Translations under genes and position numbers: made by a program
In this document: positions 1 to 7,460 of the stretch, piece after piece
Numbering within the stretch: the first letter of the stretch is position 1
Layout of the letters: each line of letters opens with the position of its first letter
Assembly: GCA_027489965.1 (NCBI GenBank)
Contig: JAIXZA010000037.1
Coordinates: 1-35,713, forward strand
DNA: 35,713 nucleotides
Direction: 5' to 3'
DNA from: Verrucomicrobiaceae bacterium
Lineage (GTDB): Bacteria; Verrucomicrobiota; Verrucomicrobiia; Verrucomicrobiales; Verrucomicrobiaceae
Notes under the pieces: model-generated
Told to the model about the DNA's origin: nothing
The model's input: the letters and a program-made list of their open reading frames with translations, nothing else
The model's database searches: none

Positions 1-137
1 CGCTGGCTCCGCGGGGGCATCTGAGGTATGATGGGGACCGGCCGCTGGCGGATTTGTGGCTGACGCTGGGGCGCGCGGCGGGGTTGAAGCAGGAAAGGTT
101 TGCGGACAGCAAGGGGGTGCTGAGGGAGTTGGGGTAG
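1..137 (+). CDS. C-terminal end of a DUF1552-like protein (partial, chromosomal flank)
   Basis: The reading frame is open from the window edge (frame starting at base 3) to a TAG at 135-137 and gives about 44 residues. They contain the stretch DRPLADLWLTLGRAAGL, then FADSKGVL near the end. This pattern resembles the C-terminus of DUF1552 proteins, which are secreted proteins of unknown function common in Planctomycetes and Verrucomicrobia and which usually end in PLANL...GDSTGxL. The gene lies outside the island, left of the attachment repeat, so it belongs to the host chromosome and is the best host-lineage clue in the flank. Only the tail is visible. The family call rests on this short segment and could instead be a related DUF1501-type protein. 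Confidence 0.55.
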   Translation, partial: LAPRGHLRYDGDRPLADLWLTLGRAAGLKQERFADSKGVLRELG

Positions 138-292
138 GAGGGGGAGGGGGATGGGGGATTTGAGATTTGAGATGGCTCGTGGGGGAGAGGGCGGGTAGGC
201 ACACTCCGTGCGCAGGGAGAGCTGTAATGCTGACAGCAGTCCAGAGCCTGCGGCTATCTTGTCCGGAGGGTCGTGTTGGGAGGACTCGAGTG

Positions 293-321
293 CGGAGCCT
301 CGCGTGCCGAGGGCGTCTCCG
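293..321. repeat. REP-like extragenic hairpin in the left flank
   Basis: The bases read CGGAG CCTCG, loop CGTGC, CGAGG, a 4-nt bulge GCGT, then CTCCG, which gives a 10-bp GC-rich stem with a side bulge. It lies in the 138-508 intergenic stretch between the chromosomal gene and the attachment site. That stretch contains no convincing gene; its small ORFs all overlap each other and lack family features. The hairpin resembles the extragenic palindromic repeats found in many copies in GC-rich genomes, but copy number cannot be seen from one window. Confidence 0.35.
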
Positions 322-508
322 GAGAGGTGGAGATGGACTCGCGTGGGTGGGGTGCTGCGGCTCAGATGGCGGAGGAGGGGGTGGGGCGGGATTTCTGGTG
401 CCAAATTAGTACCAGGAATTTGGGCGAAAGGACGCAATTTGGTGGATTTTGGCCCGATTCCGGCGATTCTCCGGTGGGGAGCGGGATGGTGGCGAATCCC
501 TTGAAGTT

Positions 509-569
509 CAGCGAATTAGCTGGAGCCGGTGAGCGGATTTGAACCGCTGACCCGCGCATTACGAATGCG
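509..569. repeat. Left attachment site (attL-type 61-bp direct repeat)
   Basis: Bases 509-569 are identical to 35482-35542. The repeat contains the 3' half of the tRNA-Thr gene (521-569, on the minus strand) plus 12 bp downstream of it. One copy is part of an intact tRNA at the right end, while this copy stops inside the anticodon arm and is only a tRNA fragment. This is the usual signature of tyrosine-recombinase integration at a tRNA 3' end, and an integrase gene starts 97 bp away. The repeat length fixes the island boundaries at roughly 509 and 35542. The exact crossover point within the repeat cannot be seen. Confidence 0.93.
521..569 (-). pseudogene. tRNA-Thr 3' fragment displaced by integration
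   Basis: These 49 bases match the anticodon stem-loop through the 3' CCA of tRNA-Thr(CGU). The 5' acceptor strand and D arm are missing, so the fragment cannot be a functional tRNA. It marks the original chromosomal 3' end of the tRNA gene, now separated from the 5' half by the island. Confidence 0.9.
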
Positions 570-603
570 GAGGTGATGTAGGAAATACCTGGGGTTTTTA
601 GGG

Positions 604-625
604 CTGTAACCAATGTGTAACCACG
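604..625 (+). other. Putative integrase arm-type site, left
   Basis: The sequence is CTGTAACCA, three variable bases, then TGTAACCACG, so the core TGTAACCA occurs twice. The same 22-bp arrangement (19 of 22 identical) occurs in the same orientation at 35378-35399, just inside the other end of the island. Tyrosine integrases of the lambda/P4 type bind short repeated arm sites flanking the core. Position, pairing and orientation fit that role, but binding is inferred. Confidence 0.5.
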
Positions 626-665
626 TTTTACTTGCGTGCGGCGCAATGCAGTGTTATGCATCTAT

Positions 666-1898
666 ATGCAGAAATCTCCGTCATTAAAGAAGGTGTCTCA
701 TCCCCGCTATGAGTGGCGGGTGCGGTGGCGGGAAGGTGATAGGGATTGCCAGAAGTATTTTGCGGCCGGGCAGAAGCTGGTGGCGAAGGCGTTTGCCCAG
801 TCGAAAGGGATTGAGATGGGAAACCATGGCGCGAAGCACGGGACAATTTCTGATGCCGAGCGCGCGGCGATCATCGCGTTTCGTGAAGCGGTGGCCGGCA
901 TGGCAGAGCCGAAGCCGACCTTGCAGGATTGTGTGAGTGCTTTCCTCTTCGGGATAGCGAACCGCCTGACGCCGGTTACGGTCGCCAATCTGGTGGAGAA
1001 GCGGATTGCCGCGGCGGAAGCGAAGGGCGTGCACCTGCGCACGCTGCGGGACCTTGGGGGGGCGGATGGGACTAAAGGGCGGTTGGGGGCGTTCGCTCTG
1101 GTTTTTGGAAAGCGTCAGGCGGCGCAAGTGACGGCAGAGGAGATTGAGCAATGGGTTGCGGGGCATTGTTCGACGGATGCGAACCGGCGGGAGATGATGG
1201 TCAGGCTGAACGGCCTGTTTGCCTACGGGGTGAAGCGTGGGTTTCTCCGGGAGAATCCAGTGCGGCGGCTGGAACTCCCGCGGCCGAATGCTGCGCGAGC
1301 CCACATTCTGACTGTGAAGCAGGTCCGTGCGCTTCTGGCGCATTGTCCGTCCGAGGTGCTTCCGGCGGTGGTGGTGCAGTTGTTTGGCGGCCTGCGGCGA
1401 GCGGAGGCGGAGCGGCTTGACTGGCACGATATCGACTTCGATTCAGGCACGCTGAAGGCGACGCAGCACAAAGGAGCGGGCGGCCGGCGGGAGCGGTCCC
1501 GGTTTGTTCCGATTCTTCCAGTGCTTCGTGCATGGCTGGAACCATTCCGGAAACTTTCCGGCCCGGTGTTCCCTGTGACCGGGAAAGGAGTTCGCATGGG
1601 GTGTGCAAGCCCGCAGCTCTACCGGAAGGGATTCGCGAAGGCGCGGGAGGCGGCGAAGATAGAGGGCTGGGATGAAAACACCCTCCGCCACACGTTCGGG
1701 TCGTATCGTGTGGCATCAATCAACGACCTTGAGCGGGTGCGGGTGGAGATGGGGCATAGCAGCAGCCGGACGACGTCGGAACATTATGTGAATGCCGTCC
1801 GAGCTGCCGAAGCTGCCGCGTTCTGGGGCATCTTCCCTGATTCGGGGAAACCTCAAACGGTGCGTTCCGCTGCGCGTGTGCGAGCCAAATCCGCCTGA
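666..1898 (+). CDS. int: Site-specific tyrosine recombinase (integrase)
   Basis: This is a 410-residue phage-type integrase that would catalyse integration and excision at the tRNA-Thr gene. An N-terminal arm/core-binding region (about 1-200) precedes the catalytic domain. The catalytic arginine is in FGGLRRAE (R244). The second motif is ENTLRHTF (R341, H342), in which the usual first His of HxxR is replaced by Asn338. Then follow MGHSS (H364) and the nucleophile Tyr374 in SEHYVN. ATG 666 is preferred over ATG 636 because the upstream 10 residues look non-conserved and MQKSP leads straight into a typical YEWRVRWREG start. It lies 97 bp inside the left attachment repeat and reads inward. The His-to-Asn change is seen in some integrase families and does not by itself imply inactivity. 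Confidence 0.95.
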   Translation: MQKSPSLKKVSHPRYEWRVRWREGDRDCQKYFAAGQKLVAKAFAQSKGIEMGNHGAKHGTISDAERAAIIAFREAVAGMAEPKPTLQDCVSAFLFGIANRLTPVTVANLVEKRIAAAEAKGVHLRTLRDLGGADGTKGRLGAFALVFGKRQAAQVTAEEIEQWVAGHCSTDANRREMMVRLNGLFAYGVKRGFLRENPVRRLELPRPNAARAHILTVKQVRALLAHCPSEVLPAVVVQLFGGLRRAEAERLDWHDIDFDSGTLKATQHKGAGGRRERSRFVPILPVLRAWLEPFRKLSGPVFPVTGKGVRMGCASPQLYRKGFAKAREAAKIEGWDENTLRHTFGSYRVASINDLERVRVEMGHSSSRTTSEHYVNAVRAAEAAAFWGIFPDSGKPQTVRSAARVRAKSA

Positions 1899-1903
1899 TT
1901 GCT

Positions 1904-2713
1904 ATGCCACGCCCCAAGACCCTACCTCCCCCCGCCGAGTATCATCCGTCGCCTGTAGAGGTTGCGACGCTGGCCGCCCGCTTTCTGCCGTGCATCGAAC
2001 TTCCTGATGGTTGGGAGGCGTCGGACCCGGACACGCTGCGGCGCAACCTGGGGAGGCCAACCGGAACACCGTTCCCTCACAATCCAGCGTATCGACCCGA
2101 CGAGGGCTGGCGGCTTCCGTGGGAAGTGGTTTGCGAAGAAGCGGTGAAGCGCGCGCGCATCTTGCTCGATGCCGCCGCGGGAAAGGTCCGGGAGAAGGTG
2201 AAAGAATGGGACGCGGCGACGGATGAGGCGACGACAGAAGCCGAGGCGAATGATGCAGAGGCTGAAGAACTGCGGAAGCGGTTCGACAAGTTAGCCGGGA
2301 AAAGGTTGAGTCTGCCGATTCTTGAAGTGCTCAAGTTCTGCCAGCCGCGGGTGACGACAGATGGCCTCCGGATGAGGTATTTTAACAATTACCTCGAAGG
2401 GTGGCGGACGGATTACAACGACAGGCACCCGACTGCTCAACAGCCGCCGATTGCGGATCAGGCAAGCCGGACGGTTCGTCGGGAGGAATTTCCTCAATTT
2501 GTCCGAAGCTTCAAGGCGGCACTCGCGATTCACGGTGAGGCGTGGCGCAAGGAGCTGGCGCGCGAGGTAGGAACAGAGGGACAGGCGATGGGCGTTGCCA
2601 ACCGGCAAACCCGGGAGGACAAGGAGGGTGCGATGCCAGCATTCAAAAAGAATGACGCGAAGAAGCTTGATGCAGCCGCGAAGAAACATAAGCCCACAAA
2701 GGGCGGGGCATGA
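1904..2713 (+). CDS. Hypothetical protein of the integration/replication module
   Basis: The protein has 269 residues, is hydrophilic, and is not recognised. The middle (about 75-130) is rich in Ala, Glu, Lys and Asp and probably forms a long helix or coiled coil (DAATDEATTEAEANDAEAEE). The C-terminal 30 residues are Lys-rich (FKKNDAKKLDAAAKKHKPTK), which suggests nucleic-acid contact. There is no signal peptide or membrane segment. It starts 5 bp after the integrase stop, so the two are probably co-transcribed. Genes of this position and size, between an integrase and a primase, are often element-maintenance proteins, but nothing in the sequence shows a specific function. Confidence 0.7.
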   Translation: MPRPKTLPPPAEYHPSPVEVATLAARFLPCIELPDGWEASDPDTLRRNLGRPTGTPFPHNPAYRPDEGWRLPWEVVCEEAVKRARILLDAAAGKVREKVKEWDAATDEATTEAEANDAEAEELRKRFDKLAGKRLSLPILEVLKFCQPRVTTDGLRMRYFNNYLEGWRTDYNDRHPTAQQPPIADQASRTVRREEFPQFVRSFKAALAIHGEAWRKELAREVGTEGQAMGVANRQTREDKEGAMPAFKKNDAKKLDAAAKKHKPTKGGA

Positions 2714-2733
2714 TGCAAGAAGATGCATTTTTT
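2713..2733 (+). terminator. Weak hairpin plus T-run after the hypothetical gene
   Basis: The bases ATGCA, loop AGAAGA and TGCAT form a 5-bp stem followed directly by a run of Ts. It lies right at the stop codon of the preceding gene. The stem is short and AT-rich, so termination would be partial at best. The rest of 2734-2948 holds no gene. It contains a G/C-rich near-palindrome around 2863-2876 (ACCCCC/GGGGGGT) of unknown meaning. Confidence 0.25.
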
Positions 2734-2972
2734 CGTTTGACGCTGAATCCCCATTCATCCGGCCCGCCAGGCGGACAATTGAGGCGGACGCATGCAACCC
2801 CTGGAGTGAGGCTAGGGATGTGAGAACGAGTGAAGCGGACAATGGGTGTTGTGCGGTGCAATACCCCCGGGGGGTGCCGCAGTGCGGAGCGGACACCCGC
2901 CGGTGACCCTGACGAACCCCTGGGATGCGATTGGTTATCTCGCCAGCCATGAAGGCCGGCGCGATATACCCG

Positions 2973-3158
2973 ATGAACCCAGACAAACTAAAAACGAGAC
3001 AGGAAGTGGCCCGCGAGTTGAGCGTGAGCCTACGCACCATCGACAACTTGATCGCCGGCCGTGCCATTGAAGTGATTCGCATCAATGGTGCTGTGCGGTT
3101 CTCACCGGCGGCGGTGGCGAAGTTCAAGCAATCCCGAACCGTCACGGCGGCCGCATGA
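2973..3158 (+). CDS. Small helix-turn-helix DNA-binding protein, excisionase-like
   Basis: This is a protein of about 61 residues from ATG 2973; ATGs at 2949 and 2925 are in-frame alternatives. The core reads KTRQEVARELSVSLRTIDNL, then IEVIRINGAVRFSPAAVAKF. This is the helix-turn-helix followed by a wing found in the excisionase/MerR-like HTH_17 family: a turn-containing HTH, then a beta hairpin with R-x-NGAVRF. Family members bind DNA as recombination directionality factors or repressors. Its place between the integrase and the primase of an integrated element supports an excisionase or early-regulator role. Which of the two it does cannot be told from sequence. Confidence 0.75.
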   Translation: MNPDKLKTRQEVARELSVSLRTIDNLIAGRAIEVIRINGAVRFSPAAVAKFKQSRTVTAAA

Positions 3159-3253
3159 TCCGGATGGCGCGCTTCTGATGATTGCCGCTGCCCGCGCCCA
3201 TAGCGGTGCCGGCGGACAAGCCCAGGGGCGCGCCGCCTCACCTGAATAGCATC

Positions 3254-4285
3254 ATGATCATGCTTCCCCAGAGTTCGAGTTTGGAGAGCTTGCCCGCATG
3301 GATTCGGGCGCTGCTTGCGAGCCCGCCAGCGGCCGGTGACGGCATTCACCGGTGGCTCTACCGGTGCGCGTGTGCCTTGCGAGGCAGTTGCGCCGCAGCG
3401 GATTCGACGAGCCTGCTGAAGGCGGCCACGGAGCCGTGTGGGCGAATAGTCACAGACCGGGAGATTGCGGACGCGGTGCGGAATGCCCGCTTCGAGCCCT
3501 GGCGATCTCGCGGAATCTCCCCCGGGTTGCGGGTGATGCTTGGCAATGGCAGCGACGTGGAACCGTCTAGGGCCGGAATAGGTTGGCCGCCGCCTGACTG
3601 GTCAACCATCGCTGCTATTGCGCGGACGGGCGTGGGCATCCCTGAAATGCTCAAGGCCTCGCCGGAGCAGTTGAGCGACCGGCACACCGCGGCGTTCATG
3701 CTTGACGCGCTTTTCCCGGGGCAGCCCCTGCTTTGTCTTGCCAGGGAGCACCCTGCGGACGCCTACACGGCCCCGCGGGCGAGATGGCCCGAGCCACACC
3801 GTTGCGGCCTGATGGTGCCGTCGCCGATGCGGGCGAGAATGGGTAAGCGCAAAGACGGCCAGCCCTCGCGGCGCTGTCTCGACAATGTCGGCCCCCGGCG
3901 GTTTCTGGTGGTGGAGTGCGACTTCAGAGCCGGTCAGGGCGGAGTGCCCACGCCAGCCGTGCCCATTCTTGCGAGCCTCGCGGCCGAAGATCCGCCCCGG
4001 ACCGGTCCCGACCTTTGCGCGGCCGTGCTCCTTCACCTCCTCAAGAAGGGCGCGCCGCTAGTGCTCGCGGTCCACAGTGGCGGGAAGAGCGTGCATGGGT
4101 GGTTTCCCGCAGTCGGGACGCCCGAGGCGGAATTGCGTCGCTTTTTTGCGTGTGCCTGCCGCCTGGGTGCTGACCCCGCGACGTGGACCGCATGCCAGCT
4201 TGTGCGCCTGCCCGGCGGCACGCGCTCGAATGGAGCGCCGCAGCGAATCCTTTACTTCAACCCTCACCTGATTCCAGCCCAATGA
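3254..4285 (+). CDS. AEP-type (archaeo-eukaryotic-like) primase of the element
   Basis: The frame is open from a TTG at 3182. The start is placed at ATG 3254 (ATG 3260 equally possible) because homology-like sequence (SSSLESLPAWIRALL) begins there. The N-terminal 100 residues are helical. The C-terminal half carries AEP-like motifs: an acidic pair in FLVVECDF near nt 3905, the HSGGKSVHGWF motif near nt 4070, and CQLVRLPGGTRSNG followed by RILYF near nt 4200. In RepB/Prim-Pol relatives these provide metal binding, nucleotide contact and the conserved basic residues. It overlaps the helicase gene by 4 nt (ATGA), so the two are translationally coupled and probably act as a split primase-helicase. 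The first acidic position is Glu rather than Asp, which is a mild deviation. Confidence 0.75.
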   Translation: MIMLPQSSSLESLPAWIRALLASPPAAGDGIHRWLYRCACALRGSCAAADSTSLLKAATEPCGRIVTDREIADAVRNARFEPWRSRGISPGLRVMLGNGSDVEPSRAGIGWPPPDWSTIAAIARTGVGIPEMLKASPEQLSDRHTAAFMLDALFPGQPLLCLAREHPADAYTAPRARWPEPHRCGLMVPSPMRARMGKRKDGQPSRRCLDNVGPRRFLVVECDFRAGQGGVPTPAVPILASLAAEDPPRTGPDLCAAVLLHLLKKGAPLVLAVHSGGKSVHGWFPAVGTPEAELRRFFACACRLGADPATWTACQLVRLPGGTRSNGAPQRILYFNPHLIPAQ

Positions 4286-5949
4286 GACCCTGCCAAGAAC
4301 CCGCGGAAACGCCCGATGCTGCTATACCCGCCCCTGTGACACCGACACTGACGCCCGACCTGTGGAAGGACTTCGATGAGACCGCCCCTGGCCTGCTGGA
4401 GGTGCCGCAAGGTGCTCCCGATGAGGACGGAGGCAAGGACAGCGCTCCGGGAGGGTTTGAACCCGAACCTGACGATGCGGATTTTCTCGCCTTCACGCCG
4501 GAGCCTCAGGCTGATGTTCTGAGAATCTGGGAATACCCAGCCAACGACCACGGCCGCGCGGGATTCGTGCTCGCCCATATCGGAGCGATTGTGCGGTACG
4601 TGCCGGAGCTGTCCTTGTGGAGAGTGTGGCATGGCCACCACTGGCACGACGACACCACCGGGCGCGTTGGGCATTACTGCCAGTTGCTGTCACTTCACGC
4701 GCTAAAGGAGGCGGCGGAGTTCAGGGAAAAACTCATGGTCGAGCTGCTGGCGGAGCATGGGGCGGAGCCGCGGAAGGAAGCAATACGCCAGGCCGAGAGC
4801 AGAGCCAAGAACGCCATGAATGCCGCCGCAGGCCTAGGGCAAGAGAAGGTTATTGCGTCCACGCTGGCCGCGGCTTCGAGGTTTCCGAAAGTCATTGTCC
4901 CGCTGGAGGAATGGGACGCTGACCCGGAGCTTGTCGGAACGCGGAACGGCACGCTCGATTTGAAAACCGTGCAGCACCGCGCGGGGGACCCTGGCGACTA
5001 CATCACGAAGCGGCTGGCCGCGACTTACGATTCGGAAGCGACGGCACCGGACTGGGAACGCTTCGTTGCCAAGATTCTGCCGGCAGAGCTGGCCAATTAT
5101 GTGAAGTGCCTTGCCGGGTACTCATTGACCGGCTGGACGGATGACCAGTCTTTCTATTTCCTCTATGGCAAAGGAAACAATGGGAAGTCCGTGTTCGTGA
5201 CGACGGTTGCCCGAATCTTCGGCGACTATGCGAAGCACGCGCCCCGGAATCTTTTGGAGCAGCCCGCGCATGGGGGAGGGTGCAAAAACGAAATCGCAGG
5301 GCTTCCGGGCGCGCGTTTCCTTTACGGGGAGGAGGCGCAGGAGCGACCATTGCGGGAGGACTTCGTCAAGGCACTCACCAGCGGCATGGACACACTGACG
5401 GGAGAGAAGAAGTTCTGTGACGAATTCAGCTTCACCCCTGTCGCAAAGTTGTGGGTGATGGGGAACGAGATGCCGACGGTTCGAGGCACCGATGACGGCA
5501 TCTGGCGGCGCATCAAGGTGATTCCGTTTGAAGCCCAGATTGGCGAAAGCGAGCGGATTCCGCAGTCGGAATTGCAGCGGATTTTTGACGCAGAGCGGTC
5601 CGGGATTCTCAACTGGATGCTGGCCGGACTGAAGGCCATCGGGTACGCCAAAAGGATTCCAGTGCCGGCGGCGGTGAAGGAAGCGAGCACGGCCTATCGG
5701 GAAGACCAGGACACGGTTGGCGAGTTTGCCGCAGAATGCATCCGGGACGCTGGCCCGGAGTGTCTCGTGACGAAGACGGCCGTTTATGCGGCATATCAGG
5801 CGTGGGCAATTCGGAACGGGATCCGGCCCCCATTGTCGAAAAACGCGCTGACGCGGAAGCTGCGAGCACGAGATGGTTGGAAAACCACCCCCGACCGCCG
5901 CAACTGGATTGGCAAGAGGGTGATGGTCGCGCCCAGCGGCGAGGCGTGA
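4282..5949 (+). CDS. P4/D5-type SF3 replicative helicase
   Basis: The protein has 555 residues. ATG 4282 overlaps the preceding stop as ATGA. The order is a Pro/Glu/Asp-rich linker (about 1-70), a D5_N-like region (about 80-280), then the SF3 ATPase. Walker A is LYGKGNNGKSV (K302, S303). Walker B is replaced by the SF3 acidic stretch ARFLYGEEAQE. Sensor-type WVMGNEMP follows, and then DDGIWRRIKVIPFE, a hallmark of phage and plasmid P4-like helicases. A winged-helix-like C-terminus (VYAAYQAWAIRNG...LSKNALTRKL) follows. Together with the upstream primase this suggests autonomous replication of the excised circle. The reading frame continues past the TGA at 5947-5949 with plausible protein-like sequence (see findings). 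Confidence 0.92.
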   Translation: MRPCQEPAETPDAAIPAPVTPTLTPDLWKDFDETAPGLLEVPQGAPDEDGGKDSAPGGFEPEPDDADFLAFTPEPQADVLRIWEYPANDHGRAGFVLAHIGAIVRYVPELSLWRVWHGHHWHDDTTGRVGHYCQLLSLHALKEAAEFREKLMVELLAEHGAEPRKEAIRQAESRAKNAMNAAAGLGQEKVIASTLAAASRFPKVIVPLEEWDADPELVGTRNGTLDLKTVQHRAGDPGDYITKRLAATYDSEATAPDWERFVAKILPAELANYVKCLAGYSLTGWTDDQSFYFLYGKGNNGKSVFVTTVARIFGDYAKHAPRNLLEQPAHGGGCKNEIAGLPGARFLYGEEAQERPLREDFVKALTSGMDTLTGEKKFCDEFSFTPVAKLWVMGNEMPTVRGTDDGIWRRIKVIPFEAQIGESERIPQSELQRIFDAERSGILNWMLAGLKAIGYAKRIPVPAAVKEASTAYREDQDTVGEFAAECIRDAGPECLVTKTAVYAAYQAWAIRNGIRPPLSKNALTRKLRARDGWKTTPDRRNWIGKRVMVAPSGEA

Positions 5950-5950
5950 T

Positions 5951-6069
5951 TGTGCACTTGTGCAGATTTAGGCCCTTTTCCCGAACGTCCCCTAGGCGAA
6001 AAAATGGAGAGGAAGGAAAATCACATGGAGAAGGTATGGGAAATCGCCCGGAAACTGCACAAGTGCACA
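5951..6069. repeat. 15-bp perfect inverted repeat downstream of the helicase gene
   Basis: The arms are TGTGCACTTGTGCAG at 5951-5965 and its exact reverse complement at 6055-6069, separated by 89 bp. Each arm also contains the small palindrome GTGCAC. The pair lies just after the helicase stop, in a 320-bp stretch (5950-6269) that has no convincing gene. A replication-origin or regulatory role is possible by position, since P4-like elements carry cis replication sites near the primase-helicase gene. It could instead be a leftover of coding sequence. Confidence 0.45.
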
Positions 6070-6269
6070 TCGGCCGGCGCAAACGCGCGCGACGATTGCA
6101 CGACCGCGGGGTCCGGCGGGTGCAACCAAAGCCACATCCCCGATGATGAGCCGACGCGGCTGGCCCTGTATTCTGACGCAGGAAGACTCGGCGCGCCTTC
6201 TGGCGGTGCTGGCCCGACAGGGGGACTCGTTGTGACGCCCGCGGGCTGGTCACCGCTGGTGACTGCCGA

Positions 6270-6851
6270 TCACTTCTTCACGATCCGGGTGCGGAAGAAA
6301 CGCTTCACGGTGTTCCCTGAATAATCGCCGGGATTCGCCGCCGTCCATGTGATCAGGTCGGTGCTGCTTTCGAGAATGACGGTGAACGTGCCGCTGGCGT
6401 CCACGGGAATCACTGCGGCGTTGGACGGCGTCACTGAAGGCGCGGCCGGGCGGGTGACTTCAAACGTCGCCATTATGGACAGGATCCCTGTGTCGGTTCC
6501 GGGCGTCAGACGAATAACCGCCGGTCCCGCGATTTGAAACGGGGTCACTCCATATGAGACTGAGCCAGCAGAGAGGAACTGGATCAAATCCGTGTCTGTT
6601 GACTCAGAGTCCTTGGTGACCCTCAACCGGACCCCCAAAAGGCTGGTTGTGTAACTCGCAGTGGCGGAACGATTCACCCCACCCCATAGCGCTTTGACGC
6701 TTTCGCCCGCTGCAAGGTTTAGCACGCCCGTCTGCAAATTCGTTGTCGCGTCCTTTTTCCAGGTGAGGGTTTCGACGTCACCCGCTGCTGCGCCTGCGAG
6801 AGTGGAAAGCATGACGAGCGAAGCGGCGGAAAGAATCGGTTTCAGTTTCAT
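6270..6851 (-). CDS. Exported hypothetical protein with verrucomicrobial-style C-terminus
   Basis: The protein has 193 residues. The N-terminus MKLKPILSAASLVMLSTLAG, followed by AAAGDVE, is a clear Sec signal peptide with a cleavage site after AAAG or nearby. The mature part is Ser/Thr-rich and beta-strand-rich and contains no recognised enzyme motif. It ends in FTVILESSTDLITWTAANPGDY, then RFFRTRIVKK, a tail pattern I associate with secreted Verrucomicrobiota proteins. It is on the minus strand, opposite to the island's main modules, and stands alone with no obvious operon partner, as an individually acquired cargo gene would. Its function is unknown. A surface or periplasmic location is inferred from the signal peptide. 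Confidence 0.75.
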   Translation of the reverse strand: MKLKPILSAASLVMLSTLAGAAAGDVETLTWKKDATTNLQTGVLNLAAGESVKALWGGVNRSATASYTTSLLGVRLRVTKDSESTDTDLIQFLSAGSVSYGVTPFQIAGPAVIRLTPGTDTGILSIMATFEVTRPAAPSVTPSNAAVIPVDASGTFTVILESSTDLITWTAANPGDYSGNTVKRFFRTRIVKK

Positions 6852-6893
6852 GATTCCGCTGAGTACACGGCCGAACCGCCGTTGTCGAGGTGC

Positions 6894-7055
6894 TCAGCTT
6901 TCCAGCGCCGGCTCCATCGCGCGCAACCCGGTTTCAATGGCGAGGCGGAGAACATCCCCGGCGGTGAGCCCGGTTGATGCAATGGCTTCGTCCAGTTTCG
7001 CCTTCGTGGCTTCGTCTATGGTGACGGGGATTTCTTCGTGGGAGTCTGGTTTCAT
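6894..7055 (-). CDS. Small ribbon-helix-helix-like protein
   Basis: This is a 53-residue protein from ATG 7055; ATG 7091 would add 12 residues. It reads IPVTIDEATKAKLDEAIASTGLTAGDVLRLAIETGL. One beta strand with alternating side chains is followed by two helices, as in CopG/Arc-type RHH DNA-binding proteins or in short antitoxins. No toxin gene lies next to it on the same strand. The neighbour on the other side is divergently transcribed with about 77 bp between the starts, an arrangement compatible with shared regulation. The function is a fold-based guess. Confidence 0.55.
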   Translation of the reverse strand: MKPDSHEEIPVTIDEATKAKLDEAIASTGLTAGDVLRLAIETGLRAMEPALES

Positions 7056-7132
7056 TGCCGGATGATCGCCCGATTGCGCTGGGTTCGACAAGTGCGACCC
7101 TCCCGCATTCTGGGCACCCTATCGAACACTCC

Positions 7133-7348
7133 ATGAAATCTACCCACATCCTCGAAACCAGTTCTGGCCCCGTCGTGACCGCCACTTTCGACGAAACGTC
7201 AGGGGATTTTGTCTGCGCATGGGAGCCGTGGCCGCTCACCTCACAGCAGATCGAGGCGCTGCTGCCGGAATATGAACCGTGGCGCGACGCTATCTTCGAG
7301 GAATGGGGCCGGCGCACCGGGTATCGGGTCAAGGTCGTGACCAAGTGA
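7133..7348 (+). CDS. Short hypothetical protein
   Basis: This is a 71-residue protein from ATG 7133 (MKSTHILETSSG). The upstream in-frame start at 7055 is unlikely because it would overlap the divergent RHH-like gene. The sequence is acidic and aromatic: DFVCAWEPWPLTSQQIEALLPEYEPW, ending in RTGYRVKVVTK. It has no signal peptide or membrane segment, and I recognise no family. It is followed within 120 bp by the next hypothetical gene on the same strand. Confidence 0.5.
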   Translation: MKSTHILETSSGPVVTATFDETSGDFVCAWEPWPLTSQQIEALLPEYEPWRDAIFEEWGRRTGYRVKVVTK

Positions 7349-7460
7349 AGTGTCACCCGCACGGCCCCGAGGGGATGCGAGTCCGAGATCCTGTCCCGCA
7401 CCGCGTTGCTTGGTTGCCGCGTGCTGTCAGGTGCGCACTCTATGGCAGATCGGGAAATCC

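Noticed and set aside
362..661. 99-aa minus-strand ORF containing SAVQIRSPAPANSL, similar to an ORF at the right end
   Set aside because: The similarity between the two ends comes from translating the tRNA-derived attachment repeat, not from a protein.
2291..3349. 352-aa open frame on the minus strand
   Set aside because: It covers parts of three plus-strand genes and the gap between them and shows no family motif. It is best explained by lack of stops in GC-rich DNA.
5736..6146. 136-aa plus-strand ORF overlapping the end of the helicase gene
   Set aside because: Most of it lies inside the helicase coding sequence in another frame; it has no start context and no recognisable domain.
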